Source: Trebouxia sp. TZW2008
Lineage: Eukaryota > Chlorophyta > Trebouxiophyceae > Trebouxiales > Trebouxiaceae
Assembly: GCA_002118135.1 (NCBI GenBank)
Contig: BDIU01000070.1
Span: 186,001-250,000, forward strand
Length of the DNA stretch: 64,000 nt
Direction of reading: 5' to 3'
The notes under the pieces were generated by a model. It was not told where the DNA came from. It made no database searches and saw only the letters and a list, made by a program, of their open reading frames with translations. Positions 1-10,239 of the stretch are shown here, in pieces. The position numbers and the translations under genes are program-made. Numbering within the stretch: position 1 is the first letter of the stretch; each line of letters begins with the position of its first letter.

Positions 1-1500
1 CTGGTGATTGTCCTCTCAGTCATTTGCACACAGCAGCTGTTGTGTAGCTCATGCATGTGCATTGCTGTTTGGCGTTTGCGCAGCGTCATCATGAAAATGG
101 ATGTCCAGGATAGATCTCAACTTGCATCTGCAGACACAGAGGGTCCTCTTGTGACGCTTAATGAGGTAGACCTTTTCTGACAGGGGTGGGCAAAGTGCAT
201 GATCAGTGCATTTGTTGTGATTTGCAACATTCTAGCATGCACATTGTCTGGTCATGTCTACTTTGCTGTGCTGCCTGCAGGTGGCATTGGGCAGGCAAAC
301 ACATGCCAATCCGCTTTTTGTCTGAAACTTTCAGCAGCTTGCCAAGACTGCCTCCTAATGTTCTGTGTTGGTTCAAGCCAAATGACGGACCTGGCTTGAC
401 AGCACGAGCCGCGCCCTTGAACTACTTGATGCAACTTGTCTTGACAGCATGGCAGTGATGGCAAAGCTAGCTTGAGACTCTGGCTCCACCCAGTGTTCGA
501 GATGCACTGCCAAGTTTAGCATTGAAACCAATTAGATTTGTAGTCATGCACACACATTGCAGGTGATGAACAATAAACATTCCTCAAATGACTGTGACAT
601 CAAAACAAACTGGCCAGATGGTATCTCTTTGAGCCAGCTACGCCTGGGCAGCTGTCGTTGCCAATCATATGGTGCATCAGGGCTGCTGTGACCATTCTTT
701 GGGCATAGGCATGATAGCATGTCATATACAGCATTGCTGCAATATCATATTAGATTAAAGCTATCTAACGAGAAATGGCTGTCAGCTGCTGGTGTTGACA
801 AATTTGATAAGGCCAAATATACCATAGTATGTTTAGCTTGAAAGCATGACGCAAGCCACAATCATCCGACAATTCTGTTTAAACACTAAATTGACAAAAC
901 ATATATATATAGATTTGTCATTCTGTTGCTACTGAGTACAGCAGAACTTGAAGGTCACCTGAAACATATGAGGCAAGCAGTAGTTGTGAACCCAAGCATA
1001 TAGAAGAAAAGAAAGAAAAGTCGATGCTGTAAGGCATCATAACGGGAGCCTCTGTCTAAAGAGGCAGCTCGGGATTGCAAAGCATAGCTGTACAGATTTG
1101 CCCCACTCAAATACTGAGCTGATCATTTGATCAAAGTGTCAGGTGTGTAAGTCCAAAGCTGGCAAACACAGATCTAGCCAATTCTGGCTGAAAAATTGGC
1201 AATTCGAAAGCTAAGCACTGTCAGAATGAGGCAATCTTTCTTGAGAGACACACCTCCAGCACAGAGTGTTTGTTCACACAACGTTTGCAAATGGCAATGT
1301 TCTGCTGTCTTCAACTTGTCAGGCATCATGCACAGCAGGTCTGCTATCAGTCCTAATGCTATGCACAGCAGCGTCATACAAAAATGGCCAACATCAGCTG
1401 CCAAACTAGTACTCATTTCTTGTATCATCTCATTTGTTACTTGGTGCAAAAAGCAATTCACTAATCCAGAAACAAGTAGACTGATGCTCAAACCCTGAGC
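1..1500. other. intergenic, no gene recognised
   Basis: No open frame here has protein-like composition or splice context. The stretch holds AT-rich patches, a short TA run near 901-910 and one copy of dispersed repeat family B at about 1010-1080 (see 4252-4362). It lies beyond the 3' end of the minus-strand gene at 1501-2409. Confidence 0.6.
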
Positions 1501-2409
1501 TTACAAAGGAACAAACTGGACAATGCCATGCTGATTGCGCTGAACTTTGAGGCCTGGCCTCTTGAGGAAAACGTTTTCATTGCCAATGACGGTTTGACCC
1601 GTCGGGATACCCCAGAGTTCGCCTGTGGCTCGCACCCTTTCAAACAGCAAACTGGTGCGGCCACTTGTGTCAAGGCCGGCTTGTGTGGCGGTGTGCAACA
1701 GAAAACGCTCTGCATGAAGTGCTTGCTGCTGAGCAAACTGCATTGCCACATTGAGCCGGCTGCCGTAGTATGACATCACATCTGGAGTTCCAAATGCCAA
1801 CCGATCATTCAAGCCAGCCCATTGATGAAATTTGGGTGTGTACAGCCTTCTTGGATGTTTGGTGGCCTCCACAAACTCAGCGACATTCAGTCGATTGAAA
1901 AACCATACGTCTGACCTCAAGTACAATACAAGATCAAAGCGGGCAGCATGCTGCGTCCACATCTTAGTGACCTGACTGATTGAGTATAGCTGCCGCAAAA
2001 AGTTCCGAAGAGAGGTGTGCTCAGCTGTCTCCCCAGCCCAGCCATCGCCATGCTTAAGCCACGCTTTCAAATGTGGGTCAATAAGCTCGTGGCTGACAGC
2101 GTCGGCATCGTCAATTTGCCATTCATATGGTCGCAGCAGCTTGAAAGCTTGCCAGTCCACGGCAGCGTTCTTTTCATAGCTTCTTGGATTCGTTATGCTG
2201 GTGACATTGTATGTGTGCAGATAAATTGTGACTTCGATATCGTTCAGCCACAAGGGATCAAGAATGCTGTGCCGTATACTGTCGATCGTGTAATCCAACG
2301 AGCGTGTGAGGCCAAAGAAGCACACCGCCACTGAAAGAGGAGCAGCTGCTGCACAGCTGATGCTGCATAGCAACACGCCCAGCAATGCCTGGACCGAAGA
2401 GCGATACAT
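1501..2409 (-). CDS. secreted or Golgi glycosyltransferase-like protein, intronless
   Basis: This is a single open frame of 302 residues from ATG at 2409 to TAA at 1501. The first ~22 residues are a hydrophobic signal peptide or membrane anchor ending in a run of alanines. The next segment begins VAVCFFGLTRSLDYT and continues with IYLHTY, a pattern seen in uncharacterised glycosyltransferase-like proteins of algae and microbes. Mid-protein there is FDLVLYLRSDVWFF, where the RSD stands in for a DXD-like metal/sugar-binding motif. Near the C-terminus GNENVFL is another conserved-looking block. The role is probably in the secretory pathway, in glycan synthesis; the substrate is unknown. It is the only clearly intronless gene in the window, which may reflect transfer or retroposition. 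The reading frame is convincing; the family assignment is inference. Confidence 0.75.
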   Translation of the reverse strand: MYRSSVQALLGVLLCSISCAAAAPLSVAVCFFGLTRSLDYTIDSIRHSILDPLWLNDIEVTIYLHTYNVTSITNPRSYEKNAAVDWQAFKLLRPYEWQIDDADAVSHELIDPHLKAWLKHGDGWAGETAEHTSLRNFLRQLYSISQVTKMWTQHAARFDLVLYLRSDVWFFNRLNVAEFVEATKHPRRLYTPKFHQWAGLNDRLAFGTPDVMSYYGSRLNVAMQFAQQQALHAERFLLHTATQAGLDTSGRTSLLFERVRATGELWGIPTGQTVIGNENVFLKRPGLKVQRNQHGIVQFVPL

Positions 2410-4251
2410 AGATCGCCTGCCCCCGCAACCTGAACCTGAACGTCATCAGCGACCGTCAGCAACGTCAATGTGTTCCACGAGCGTTGACGTGCTTCATTCG
2501 CAAGTTTGAAGATTCCCACGCTTTTTGGCAAGGCGTGAAGAAGAAGACGGCACCCGCCACGCGTAAGCACCAGGAGATCGAAAGGCAAGCTGTCCATGCT
2601 GCAGCTTCCCCAAGGGCTCATGCTGATTTTGCTGCAGCAACCCAGGTACACAGCCAGAGTCATCTTGTTGATGTCAATTTGCTAACTCAGCATTTTGCAT
2701 AACCAGTTGATGGTCAGCGAGGTCCATCCTTGCAATCATTTACTGTACTGAGCAAACGACCTGCAGCTGACAGTCATGTCAGCGTTGGCATCAATGCCAC
2801 TCTTCACTTCCGCCTTAGAGACTGTCATGGACTCGTGTGATCTCAATGCCATGGAATGAAGATCTGCTTCAAATCAAGAAGATATTGCCTTGAAACCTTA
2901 CAAACTGGTTATCATGATCAGCGTCAAACTCAGCATGTAGCGGTGCTACATCAAGTACAACAAATCAACATCAAGCCCAAGGACTAAGTACTGTACATAC
3001 ACCTCAATTCTATACACAGGGAATAGATGTAAAGTAACCGTTCAAACTGCTCAGACTAGCGCATCAAGGAGGTGTTTCACTGTGTCATACACTACCTTGA
3101 CTTGATGGACATATTCTCATTGTCACTGTGTGGCACATGCGAGCAGTTGGCTGGCTACAGCATGTAAAACTGCTCTGTCCCTCTCCCCCTCTCTCTCAGG
3201 GCCAGAAGTAGCTACTCTGAGCCTATCTTCAGGTCTGTCTGGTAGAGCACAAGCGCAATACGATGGCAGTTGCAAGAGCTTCTCCATAGACCACTATTGC
3301 CATGCGTGCCAACAGGATCATCACCACTTCTGTGAAAGACAATGCATCCTGCACATTAACAACACTTCATGTACGACCCGTTTTAGGTGGTCTGCTGAAG
3401 GCAATTCAAATGCTAAGACACAATCGTGTCACACTGCCAAGCTAAGGCACATAGCGTCCCTGCATGGACCAGAAAGCATAGAAGAGCATAATCAGCTTTC
3501 TGTCAATGGGACCCACCAAAGGTTCCTACAGACACTGTCAGTTTAGAAGCAATGCTAGTCCACTGCATGTGACAGCCAAGCTTGCTGTGCCCAAGCCCTC
3601 AACAGTGCAAGATGTCAGCATGTGAGTTGCGCAAAGCATGCTTTTATGAAAATCGCACCGCCTAAGGCATTCTCGAGACAGGCTGTGCTGATGAGTGTTC
3701 AAGAGGACTGCTACCAAGACACCTGCATGTGCTGCTGCCTAATGGGGATGCTTGAGCCGGTAATGTCTGGGACATGTGCCCAGCCATACCTTGCCGGACA
3801 TCAAGTGCGGCGTGATACTGTGGCAACAGGTAGTAGCTGCCACAAAAGGGCTCCTCAGTCTCAAGAACAATCAGTGCACTGTATGACCCAGATGTGTTTT
3901 TGCCATCCAAATGGCTACCTGCATCATATCACACAAAGTCATCATCAGCACATCATGGCACTTGATAATGTCAAACTAGTACTGCATTTAAACAAGACAA
4001 CAACTTGAGGTTTTTGATGACCCCTAATGAGTTGCATGTGCTGCAGGCTAGCAAGTCTGAAGGCATTTCACAACTTGGACCATCAACAAGTAATGCCAGT
4101 ATGCTAAAATAATTCCTGTCACTGCCAAACAGATGCACAGACAACACACCTTGCTGCTTGAGTGGCTTTCAGAAGCATGCACATATGAATGCACTTGCAA
4201 GCCAGTCAGCCCGACGACTGATCACTCAGGCATGCTGCTGCAACCTTTTGA
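2410..4251. other. intergenic with dispersed repeat copy
   Basis: This is upstream DNA of the minus-strand gene starting at 2409. No gene is supported. From about 3493 to 3710 lies one copy of dispersed repeat family D, which reappears at about 5700-5930 and, in part, at 60303-60400. The family shares the phrase GGGACCCA followed by ACAGACA and, in the two long copies, a run through GCATGTGACAGCCAAGCTTG. Confidence 0.5.
3493..3710 (+). repeat. dispersed repeat family D, copy 1
   Basis: It aligns by eye with 5700-5930 over roughly 200 bases, sharing GCATGTGACAGCCAAGCTTG, a TTGCGC/ATGAAAAT stretch and AGGCTGTGCTG. It has no terminal inverted repeat and no coding capacity that I recognise. Confidence 0.55.
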
Positions 4252-4362
4252 GGACAAAAAGTCTATGCCGCTTGCCGTCATAACGAAGCCTCTGCCTATA
4301 GAGGCAGCTGGGACTGCTGCTTTGAAGCAGCCACCAGCAGAAAGTTGACCTATGGGGGTCCA
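4252..4362 (+). repeat. dispersed repeat family B copy with internal hairpin
   Basis: This is one of five copies (about 1010-1080, 4252-4362, 31550-31675, 58060-58108, 58452-58525). The consensus begins AAAAGTCTATGCTGTTAGGC, then CGTCATA, then a short hairpin in which GCCTCT pairs with AGAGGC, then an Ala-codon-like GCAGC segment. The two longest copies (here and at 31550) continue with AGCAGAAAGTTGACCTAT and a G/C-rich end. It has no coding capacity; it may be a short non-autonomous element or RNA-derived repeat. Confidence 0.6.
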
Positions 4363-4407
4363 GTCCAACCTGTTCTATAGTCAATATTGAACGAGTACGC
4401 ATTCCAA

Positions 4408-4714
4408 GCTGTGTTCCCCAGACGGCTAGCAAGACCACAGGCTGATCTTGTTATGTTCTGCATCATGCGCTGCGCCATGGCCTGTGTGGCTGAGTTGGAT
4501 GCAAACACTTCCCACACAATCTCAGCAGCTTTCACCAAGCTGCTCTCCTGCACAACTACCAATGTGGGGCCTGGTGGTTCCACTCAAATTGCTGGCAAGC
4601 CCACAGGCTGATCTTGTTATGTTCTGCATCATGCACTGCACCACAGCTTGTGTGGCTGGACCAGATGCCAACACCTCCCATACAATCTCAGCAGCTTTCG
4701 CCCGGCTGGCCCCC
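4408..4714 (-). pseudogene. two further copies of the exon at 4894-5052
   Basis: On the minus strand 4714 down to about 4600 and 4553 down to about 4408 repeat the exon described at 4894-5052. Both begin just after an AG acceptor (GTGTAG and GTGCAG). Both keep an open frame through the shared core AEIVWEV, SATQA/PATQA, MMQNITRSACGLAS. All three copies are open, so they could be alternative exons rather than dead copies. The middle copy is the most diverged. Confidence 0.55.
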
Positions 4715-4893
4715 TACACATCTAGCAGTGCTGCATGTAGTCATGCCATTCAGTACACCTTTACCTCACACAAGTTGTGCACAGTGTTAGTAGTAGTAAA
4801 TGACCATAAATGTTTACACTGTCCAGCCCATGTGCTAGGTGTGTGTGGCCCAAGTCCTATCCCGCGGACAATGTTATATGCCAAGATTATGAT

Positions 4894-5052
4894 TCACAAG
4901 ACCACTGGAATTGCTGTGTTCTCAAGACGGCCGGCAAGGCCACAGGCTGATCTATTGATGTTCTGCATCAAGCACTGCGCCACAGCTTGTGTGGCTGAAC
5001 CGGACGCAAACACTTCCCACACAATCTCAGCAGCGTTCACCAGGCTGGCCTC
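4894..5052 (-). CDS. exon of an unknown protein, member of a three-copy cassette
   Basis: The minus strand from 5052 (after acceptor CGCAG) encodes EASLVNAAEIVWEVFASGSA, then TQAVAQCLMQN and INRSACGLAGRLEN, ending at a TGA at 4894-4896. The frame continues upstream without a stop to about 5127 (ELVTLCKQSVRIECLDATLL), so part of that may also be coding. A second possible exon lies near 5215-5285. The sequence looks helical, but I do not recognise a family. Two neighbouring copies sit downstream at 4408-4714. The gene's true limits, and whether the copies are spliced alternatively, are unknown. Confidence 0.4.
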   Translation of the reverse strand, partial: EASLVNAAEIVWEVFASGSATQAVAQCLMQNINRSACGLAGRLENTAIPVVL

Positions 5053-5626
5053 CTGCGTACTGAGCAGAGTTGCATCTAGGCATTCGATGCGCACTGACTG
5101 CTTGCAAAGAGTCACAAGCTCACGCAATGTGTGCGCATCCTTGTGGCTGTGACGCAGATCTCACACCAAGTGGAATGTTATGCAGCGGCAGGTCATGTGA
5201 CCTCAGTGCTTCACTGCAGGTGCTCGTTGCGTCCCCTCAGGTTAAGACACATCAGTTGTCTGGCAGCTTCCCTTTGCTGCAACACTGGCACTGAGTATCA
5301 TCAACAAAAGGTAACACTTTTGATTATGACACTTGCTGCCAGTTTTGCAGCAAAACAAAAGCCACCCTTTTTGCTGATGAGCTTCGCCCTGAGAGCAGCA
5401 AGGCAACTGGCTCTGTACCAGCTGTGCTGTGGCCTGCAAGCTTGCAGTCCATCTCGACATCACTCACACAACCTCGCATGATGTTGCAGACACGTGCTCA
5501 CGCATGATGATGAAGACACCTGATCATGCATGATGACGCACACCTCATTATGCATCATGGTGCACATACCTGATCACACATGATGCTGTACACACTTGAT
5601 AACCTACGAAGATACGCACACCCAAG

Positions 5627-5627
5627 C

Positions 5628-5702
<75 letters not shown>
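5627..5702 (+). repeat. (AATC)n microsatellite
   Basis: About 18 perfect tandem copies of AATC/TCAA. On the plus strand it would translate as an INQS repeat, which is an artefact. A short (AATC) run also precedes the family D copy at 60303, suggesting that family D ends in this tetranucleotide. Confidence 0.95.
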
Positions 5703-5930
5703 CATCCATATACATTTACTGTCATGGGGACCCAGCAGGGGGCCATACAGACAATGTCAGTCAATACTAATCTAATGCATGTGACAGCCAAGCTTGCTGT
5801 GCCCATGCCCTAAAACAACGTGTAATGTCACTGGCTGGGTTGCGCATAATGTACCCGCTATGAAAATAACATTTCCTAAGGTATCTACCAAGAAGGCTGT
5901 GCTGGCTAGTGTTTAACAAGCATGCACGAT
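5700..5930 (+). repeat. dispersed repeat family D, copy 2
   Basis: It follows the (AATC)n tract and aligns with 3493-3710. The 5' part (ACTGTCATGGGGACCCAGCA) also matches 60320-60345. Shared order across copies is tetranucleotide tract, GGGACCCA, ACAGACA. Confidence 0.6.
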
Positions 5931-6130
5931 GTGGCACACAAATCTGATCACGCATCAGAACGTGCACATATCTGATCATGCATGACGCACATACCTGACC
6001 ATGCATGATGCTGTACACAGCTGATCACGCAAGACAATGAACACACCCAAGCATGCGTGATGATGCACACACTGTCATGCATGATTGTGCATACCTGATC
6101 ACGCATGATGGTGGACAGTTTGCTTGACAC

Positions 6131-7689
6131 CAGCTTGTTGGGCTGACTGCCCGGCATGTCTGCACCACACAACATAGCATTCTTCTCAAAGGTGTACCTG
6201 CTGTGCAAGTTTTGCAGCACCAGCATGCAAGCTTTGCTTGCTAGGTTGCCTGGATAGCTGAGCTGTTGCAGCTATGCATGTTCAAACATGCATGAGCAGA
6301 AGTTTTAGCATTCATTGGAAAGCAGTGAACCACTGTACATGACACTCAACACGCAATATGTAACATGCAGTACGTGATATTCAAATCTGTGAAACACTGA
6401 GATGCAGAGGAATTTGTAGAATACGCAATACGCTGGCGCCAACACGCTATACGCAATACACAAGTGTTTTGAAGTACCAATCATTGAAAATAAGAGTATA
6501 AGGATTCACTGATTGGAAAGACCTCACAACAGCATTAGAGCAGATGGACACAACAGCTTTGAGCCATTTACAAATAAGAAAGATGTCAGCCGGCCAGTGC
6601 ATTCCTGGCCAAACATGCTGCACAACTTTGCACGCTGGTGCATGCATTGCAAGTTTGCTATACTGTACTGCTCTGGACGCTCCGAGGCAATGAATAGGAG
6701 CGCCAGCAATCTTGAAGTCACCTGAAGCTGTCTAGCCTCTTTGCACTTTCCTTCAATGGAAAAAACGCAATCTTCATTGTTGTTGCTACCACTATTATGT
6801 GAGTTCTGATCAGCACGTTACCACCAAATCTGTCGTTATTTGACTCTGGATTTTGGCTTCTATATCGATTCTGATTTCTTTTTACCTGCAATTTTGAAAC
6901 CGCCTGACCAGCTTTGGATGGGGAGAGAGCGCCAACTCTTGTTAAACGCCATGATGGACTTGCCATTGACAGTCTGGTCTGTGACACCACCAATGTAGGC
7001 TTTCCTCATGTCAGGACTTACATGCACCACCTGCTGGCCAAGATTGGTCAGTCACTGCTGCAATCAGCTTGCTATTGTGCGTCTGAAAGTGAAGAGCGAC
7101 TAAAGCAGGCTTTCCTCATGTCAGGACTTACATGCACCACCTGCATTCGTTCATTACATTCATTCAAGACCTATGCTAGGCATGCTCAGCAGGCCCAGCT
7201 AGGTACATGCTGTAGCAATCAACTGTCTCCAGCCAGTTTGGTCCTGTGCTATCCTGAACCATTCAAATTGTGCATGAAGTGAGGTGAGGTGCTTGTAAAC
7301 AGTCGACTGCCAAGTGTCTCTGGGTTTGCCCCTAGCCTCTGTACCTGGTATCTGCACAAACATACACTGGAAAGGCAGCCTGTCCTGTGTCCACCTGCCA
7401 GCCCAGTCATGTCAGTCACTGCTTCAATTAGCTTGCTGTCGTGCCTCTGGAGGTGAAGAGCGACTCAAGCAGTCATTCAGCGCTGTAATCAGCTTGCAGT
7501 TATGCCTCTAGACATCAATGGTGACCACACTAAGCCACTCAGTGCTGTCACCAGCTTGGAGTTATGCCTCTGATCACCAACAGCGGCCCCAATTACCCAC
7601 TCAGGGCTGTGAGCAGCTTGCCAATGTGTTTCTTGAGGTTTAGAGCAAGGGTCACGACAGCTGACAGCGCACACCTTGCCTACAAGCAA
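6131..7689. other. repeat-rich region, no gene recognised
   Basis: It contains a direct repeat of AGGCTTTCCTCATGTCAGGA (7002 and 7108, about 104 apart). From about 7400 to 7620 there is a ~70-base unit array around CAGCTTGC...GTTATGCCTCT. One copy of dispersed family E lies at about 7165-7265 and is matched at 51850-51950. Open frames here are low in quality and none could be joined into a gene. Confidence 0.5.
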
Positions 7690-7964
7690 ACGGCATTTGC
7701 GGTGTTGTCCCTTCTGACAGAGACATGATAGCCCGGTAAAGCTGTCATAGACCTTGTCTAGTGAGGAACAGCAGTTTGTAGGAGTTATCACTCACCTTGC
7801 CTAGCAAACAAACTGCAGTCTGGGAGAGTTGCCATAGACCTTGCATACAGAAGAAGGCGCAGTGAGGGGCTCTTGTCATAAACCTTGCCTGTTGAGAACA
7901 GCAGATTGCAGGGTTGTCATAGACCTTTGTGTAGGGAGGGACAGCAGTTTGTAGGAGTTGTCAC
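7690..7964 (-). repeat. echoes of the splice donor of the Gln/Ala exon
   Basis: Downstream of the donor at 7965/7964 (minus strand, CAG then GTGACAACTCCTACAAACTG) the same junction sequence recurs three to four times in decayed form, for example GTGAGTGATAACTCCTACAA around 7780-7795, each followed by a version of CTATGACA. This is the exon-echo pattern: an intron filled with tandem copies of its own 5' splice junction. Confidence 0.6.
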
Positions 7965-8927
7965 CTGCCACAGCTGCAGCCTGGCTGCCTTTGGTTTCTG
8001 GCTCACAGCGTCAGCTCCACTCAGGTGTTCAGCTGTGCTGGCTGAATCCTGGGACTGTTCAATGCTCTTGGGTGCAGAGCCCCCTGACAAATTGTGCAAA
8101 GCTGTATGAGCACCAGGCTCTTCTAGAAGACCGCTTGAAGGTGTGACAAAGCCTTGGCTGTTGCTTCTTCCCAAGTCTTGCAACTCTAGTGTAGCAATTG
8201 CTGGCTGGTTCCCAAGAGATGACACAGATGTGGATATGTTTGCACAAGGTTGCCCTTGCTGTGGCTGTTCAGCATGCTGAGCAGAGCCCCCCCGCTGTGA
8301 TTGCTGTGCTTGCTGAGCATGCTGCGCCTGTTGACTTTGTGCTGCATGCTGTGCCTGTTGAGCCTGGCCAGCATGCTGTTCCTGGTCAGTCTGTTCAAAT
8401 TGCTGAGACTGCTGAGCATGCTGTGCCTGTTCAGCCTCTCCGACGTGCTGAGCCTGCTGTGCCTGATCAGCCTCTTGGGGTGGTCGTGCCTGCTGAGCCT
8501 GTTGAGCATGCTCTGGCTGTCCAGCCTCCTCAAATTGCCCTGCCTGCTGCGCCTGCTGCGCCTGCTGTGTCTGCTGCGGCTGCTGTGCCTGCTGAGCCTG
8601 CTGTGCCTGATCAGCCTCTTGGAGGTGTCGTGCCTGCTGAACCTGTTGAGCATGCTCTGGCTGTCCAGCTTCCTCAAACTGCCCTGCCTGCTGCGCCTGC
8701 TGCGCCTGCTGTGCCTGCTGAGCATCTTGATGCTGTCGTGCATGCTGTAGCTGTGCTGCACCCTGATGCTGCCTCATGGCTGCTGACAAAGACACATCAG
8801 ACTGTAATGCATCTTGAGCAACCTTCTGCATATGCAAAGCCCGCTGTACTGCCTCTCCTACGCCTGCCTGCATACTTGTCCCGACAGAGTCAGCATTCCT
8901 TCTTTCAAAGTTGAATATCAGGGGTCC
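7965..8927 (-). CDS. Gln/Ala-rich repeat exon of a larger minus-strand gene
   Basis: A frame is open on the minus strand from about 8927 to 7965. The first ~50 residues are ordinary (RALHMQKVAQDALQSDVSL), followed by about 180 residues of QAQQAQQ, QFEEAGQPEHAQQ and EADQAQQ repeats. A Ser/Gly-rich tail ends in ARLQLWQ at a good donor (CAG|GTGACA). Internal duplication is obvious: the GQFEEAGQPEHAQQ block occurs twice about 40 residues apart. Such tracts are typical of transcription or chromatin proteins and can form coiled or condensate-prone regions. It lies on the same strand and downstream of the CW zinc-finger exons, so it may be their C-terminal part; that link is inference. The opposite strand reads as Leu-rich nonsense and is a shadow. 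Confidence 0.55.
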
Positions 8928-8949
8928 TTACAAGGACGCTCGGAATAAG

Positions 8950-9003
8950 CCTGCCTGGCGGGACAGGACTTGGGCCACACACACCTAGCACATGTGCTGG
9001 GAT
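8950..9003 (+). repeat. dispersed repeat family C copy
   Basis: One of six short copies: 4815-4862 (reverse), here, 31372-31418 (reverse), 34783-34836, 48945-48990 and 54640-54695. The core is GACAGGACTTGGGCCACACA then CACCTAGCAC and TGTGCTGG. Copies lie in introns or intergenic DNA in both orientations. Confidence 0.65.
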
Positions 9004-9324
9004 GTGTGACGATGATCATTATTCTTCATGCTGGTTGCAGGCGGCGAAGCACTGCTACAAACTCAGCCGTGGGTGGTGATGTTCAGCAGGTGTTGTCGAG
9101 CACATGCATGCTTGCCTGGGCAAGGAAGGCAGCCAAGTCTAGAGGGCCAGCGCTCAGCCTCCCATCTGTGCACACTGGTAGCTTGCTTTCTTGAAATAGC
9201 TGCAAACCCCTGCACACAAACAAACGACAGCAAGGTTGCTCCATTCTGTCTTCTGGTATTACAAAGGGCAGCGTCAGTGGAGCAGCTGCCCATGCCTGTT
9301 GGCAGCTGATGTGCAGCAACTTAT

Positions 9325-9384
9325 ACAATACAATACAATACAATACAATACAATACAATACAATACAATACAATACAATACAAT
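9325..9384 (+). repeat. (CAATA)n pentanucleotide microsatellite
   Basis: About 12 tandem copies of ACAAT. No coding or regulatory role is evident. Confidence 0.95.
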
Positions 9385-9435
9385 ATAACATAAACTTCAC
9401 ATGCATGTCGCAAATGCTGGGTCGCAGCAAAAGTT

Positions 9436-9711
9436 TCAAGTGCGCACCGTAAACAAGGGCGAGCATAAGGCTGTAACTTGAAGGTCTGCAACTACGGGCG
9501 GCATGTAAGGGCTGCAATCAAGCCTTGCAAATAAAACCTGACAGTCACAGCTGCAAGTAGGGAGCAGGAGAGAGACATGCCTGGCAACAAAGGGTTGGAC
9601 AGCAGAGAGGGCAGATTGTGGCAGGGCACAAGTCCTCAGCACATGCTCCCCAGATGCAGCGTCATACACCTCTAAACCTGTGCCGCGCATAAGTGTCTGA
9701 GCATTGAACAC
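9436..9711 (-). CDS. possible exon, WD40-like sequence
   Basis: The minus strand encodes MRGTGLEVYDAASGEHVLR followed by TCALPQSALSAVQPFVARH. The GLEVYDAASGEHV stretch resembles a beta-propeller blade (strand, turn, DAxSG, strand). An acceptor CTCAG lies just upstream of ACACTTATG and a possible donor CAG|GTTTTA near 9545. It lies between the CW exons and the Gln/Ala exon on the same strand, so it may belong to the same transcript. Exact borders are not resolved, and the assignment is weak. Confidence 0.3.
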   Translation of the reverse strand: MFNAQTLMRGTGLEVYDAASGEHVLRTCALPQSALSAVQPFVARHVSLLLPTCSCDCQVLFARLDCSPYMPPVVADLQVTALCSPLFTVRT

Positions 9712-10239
9712 TTATCTGAGCAGTGCACAGTCAATGTCTGTTGCCATCAACGTCTAAGAATAGTTTCACCTTCTTCTTGGCTTTCTGTAGGTGGGGCTGC
9801 ATTTGCATTGAGAGACAATGATTTTGCAATCTCTGTAAAAAGTTCATTCACCTCTAGCAATGCGTGTATATGTTGACCTGTGTTCTACACAGCATAGCTC
9901 TGTTGCTGAGATGGCATGGGATTGCAGGAGGAGTGCAGGCACAAAATATCACAGTAACATCGAAAGCACCTTCATCATCAGCATGCTCTTACACAAAGCG
10001 TGTGCATGCTTGCTGCTGGCTGATATCAGCAGATGTCCCTCTTCGTGCATGGAGCAGCAGCCTCCAAGCAGCAGCGATAGCTTGTCAAGAGGGAGTGGCA
10101 GAGACACGTGCATGTAGGCACCACGTGCTAGTGGTCACAGCAGCCTGAATACAGCAAAACAAGGGTGCCACATGACATGACTGGACCTGCTGCCAGAGCC
10201 TGCGGTGTCCACAGCTGGTCCCTGCCAGGAATGTATTCC

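Larger units (their letters stand above)
5465..6130. repeat. TGATCACGCATGATG-type minisatellite blocks
   Basis: Two blocks (about 5465-5600 and 5935-6120) are built from imperfect units of roughly 28-30 bases around TGATCACGCATGATG and GCACACACC. The block between them is the (AATC)n tract and a family D repeat. No gene is seen. Confidence 0.6.

Noticed and set aside
5627..5702. Regular repeats that might suggest a CRISPR array (also 9325-9384 and 18960-19560)
   Set aside because: These are simple or minisatellite tandem repeats without unique spacers, in a eukaryotic intron-rich genome.
8198..8914. Long Leu- or Ala/Val-rich open frames on the plus strand
   Set aside because: They are opposite-strand readings of the CAG/GCN-rich Gln/Ala exon; the minus-strand frame has the normal N-terminus and a splice donor.
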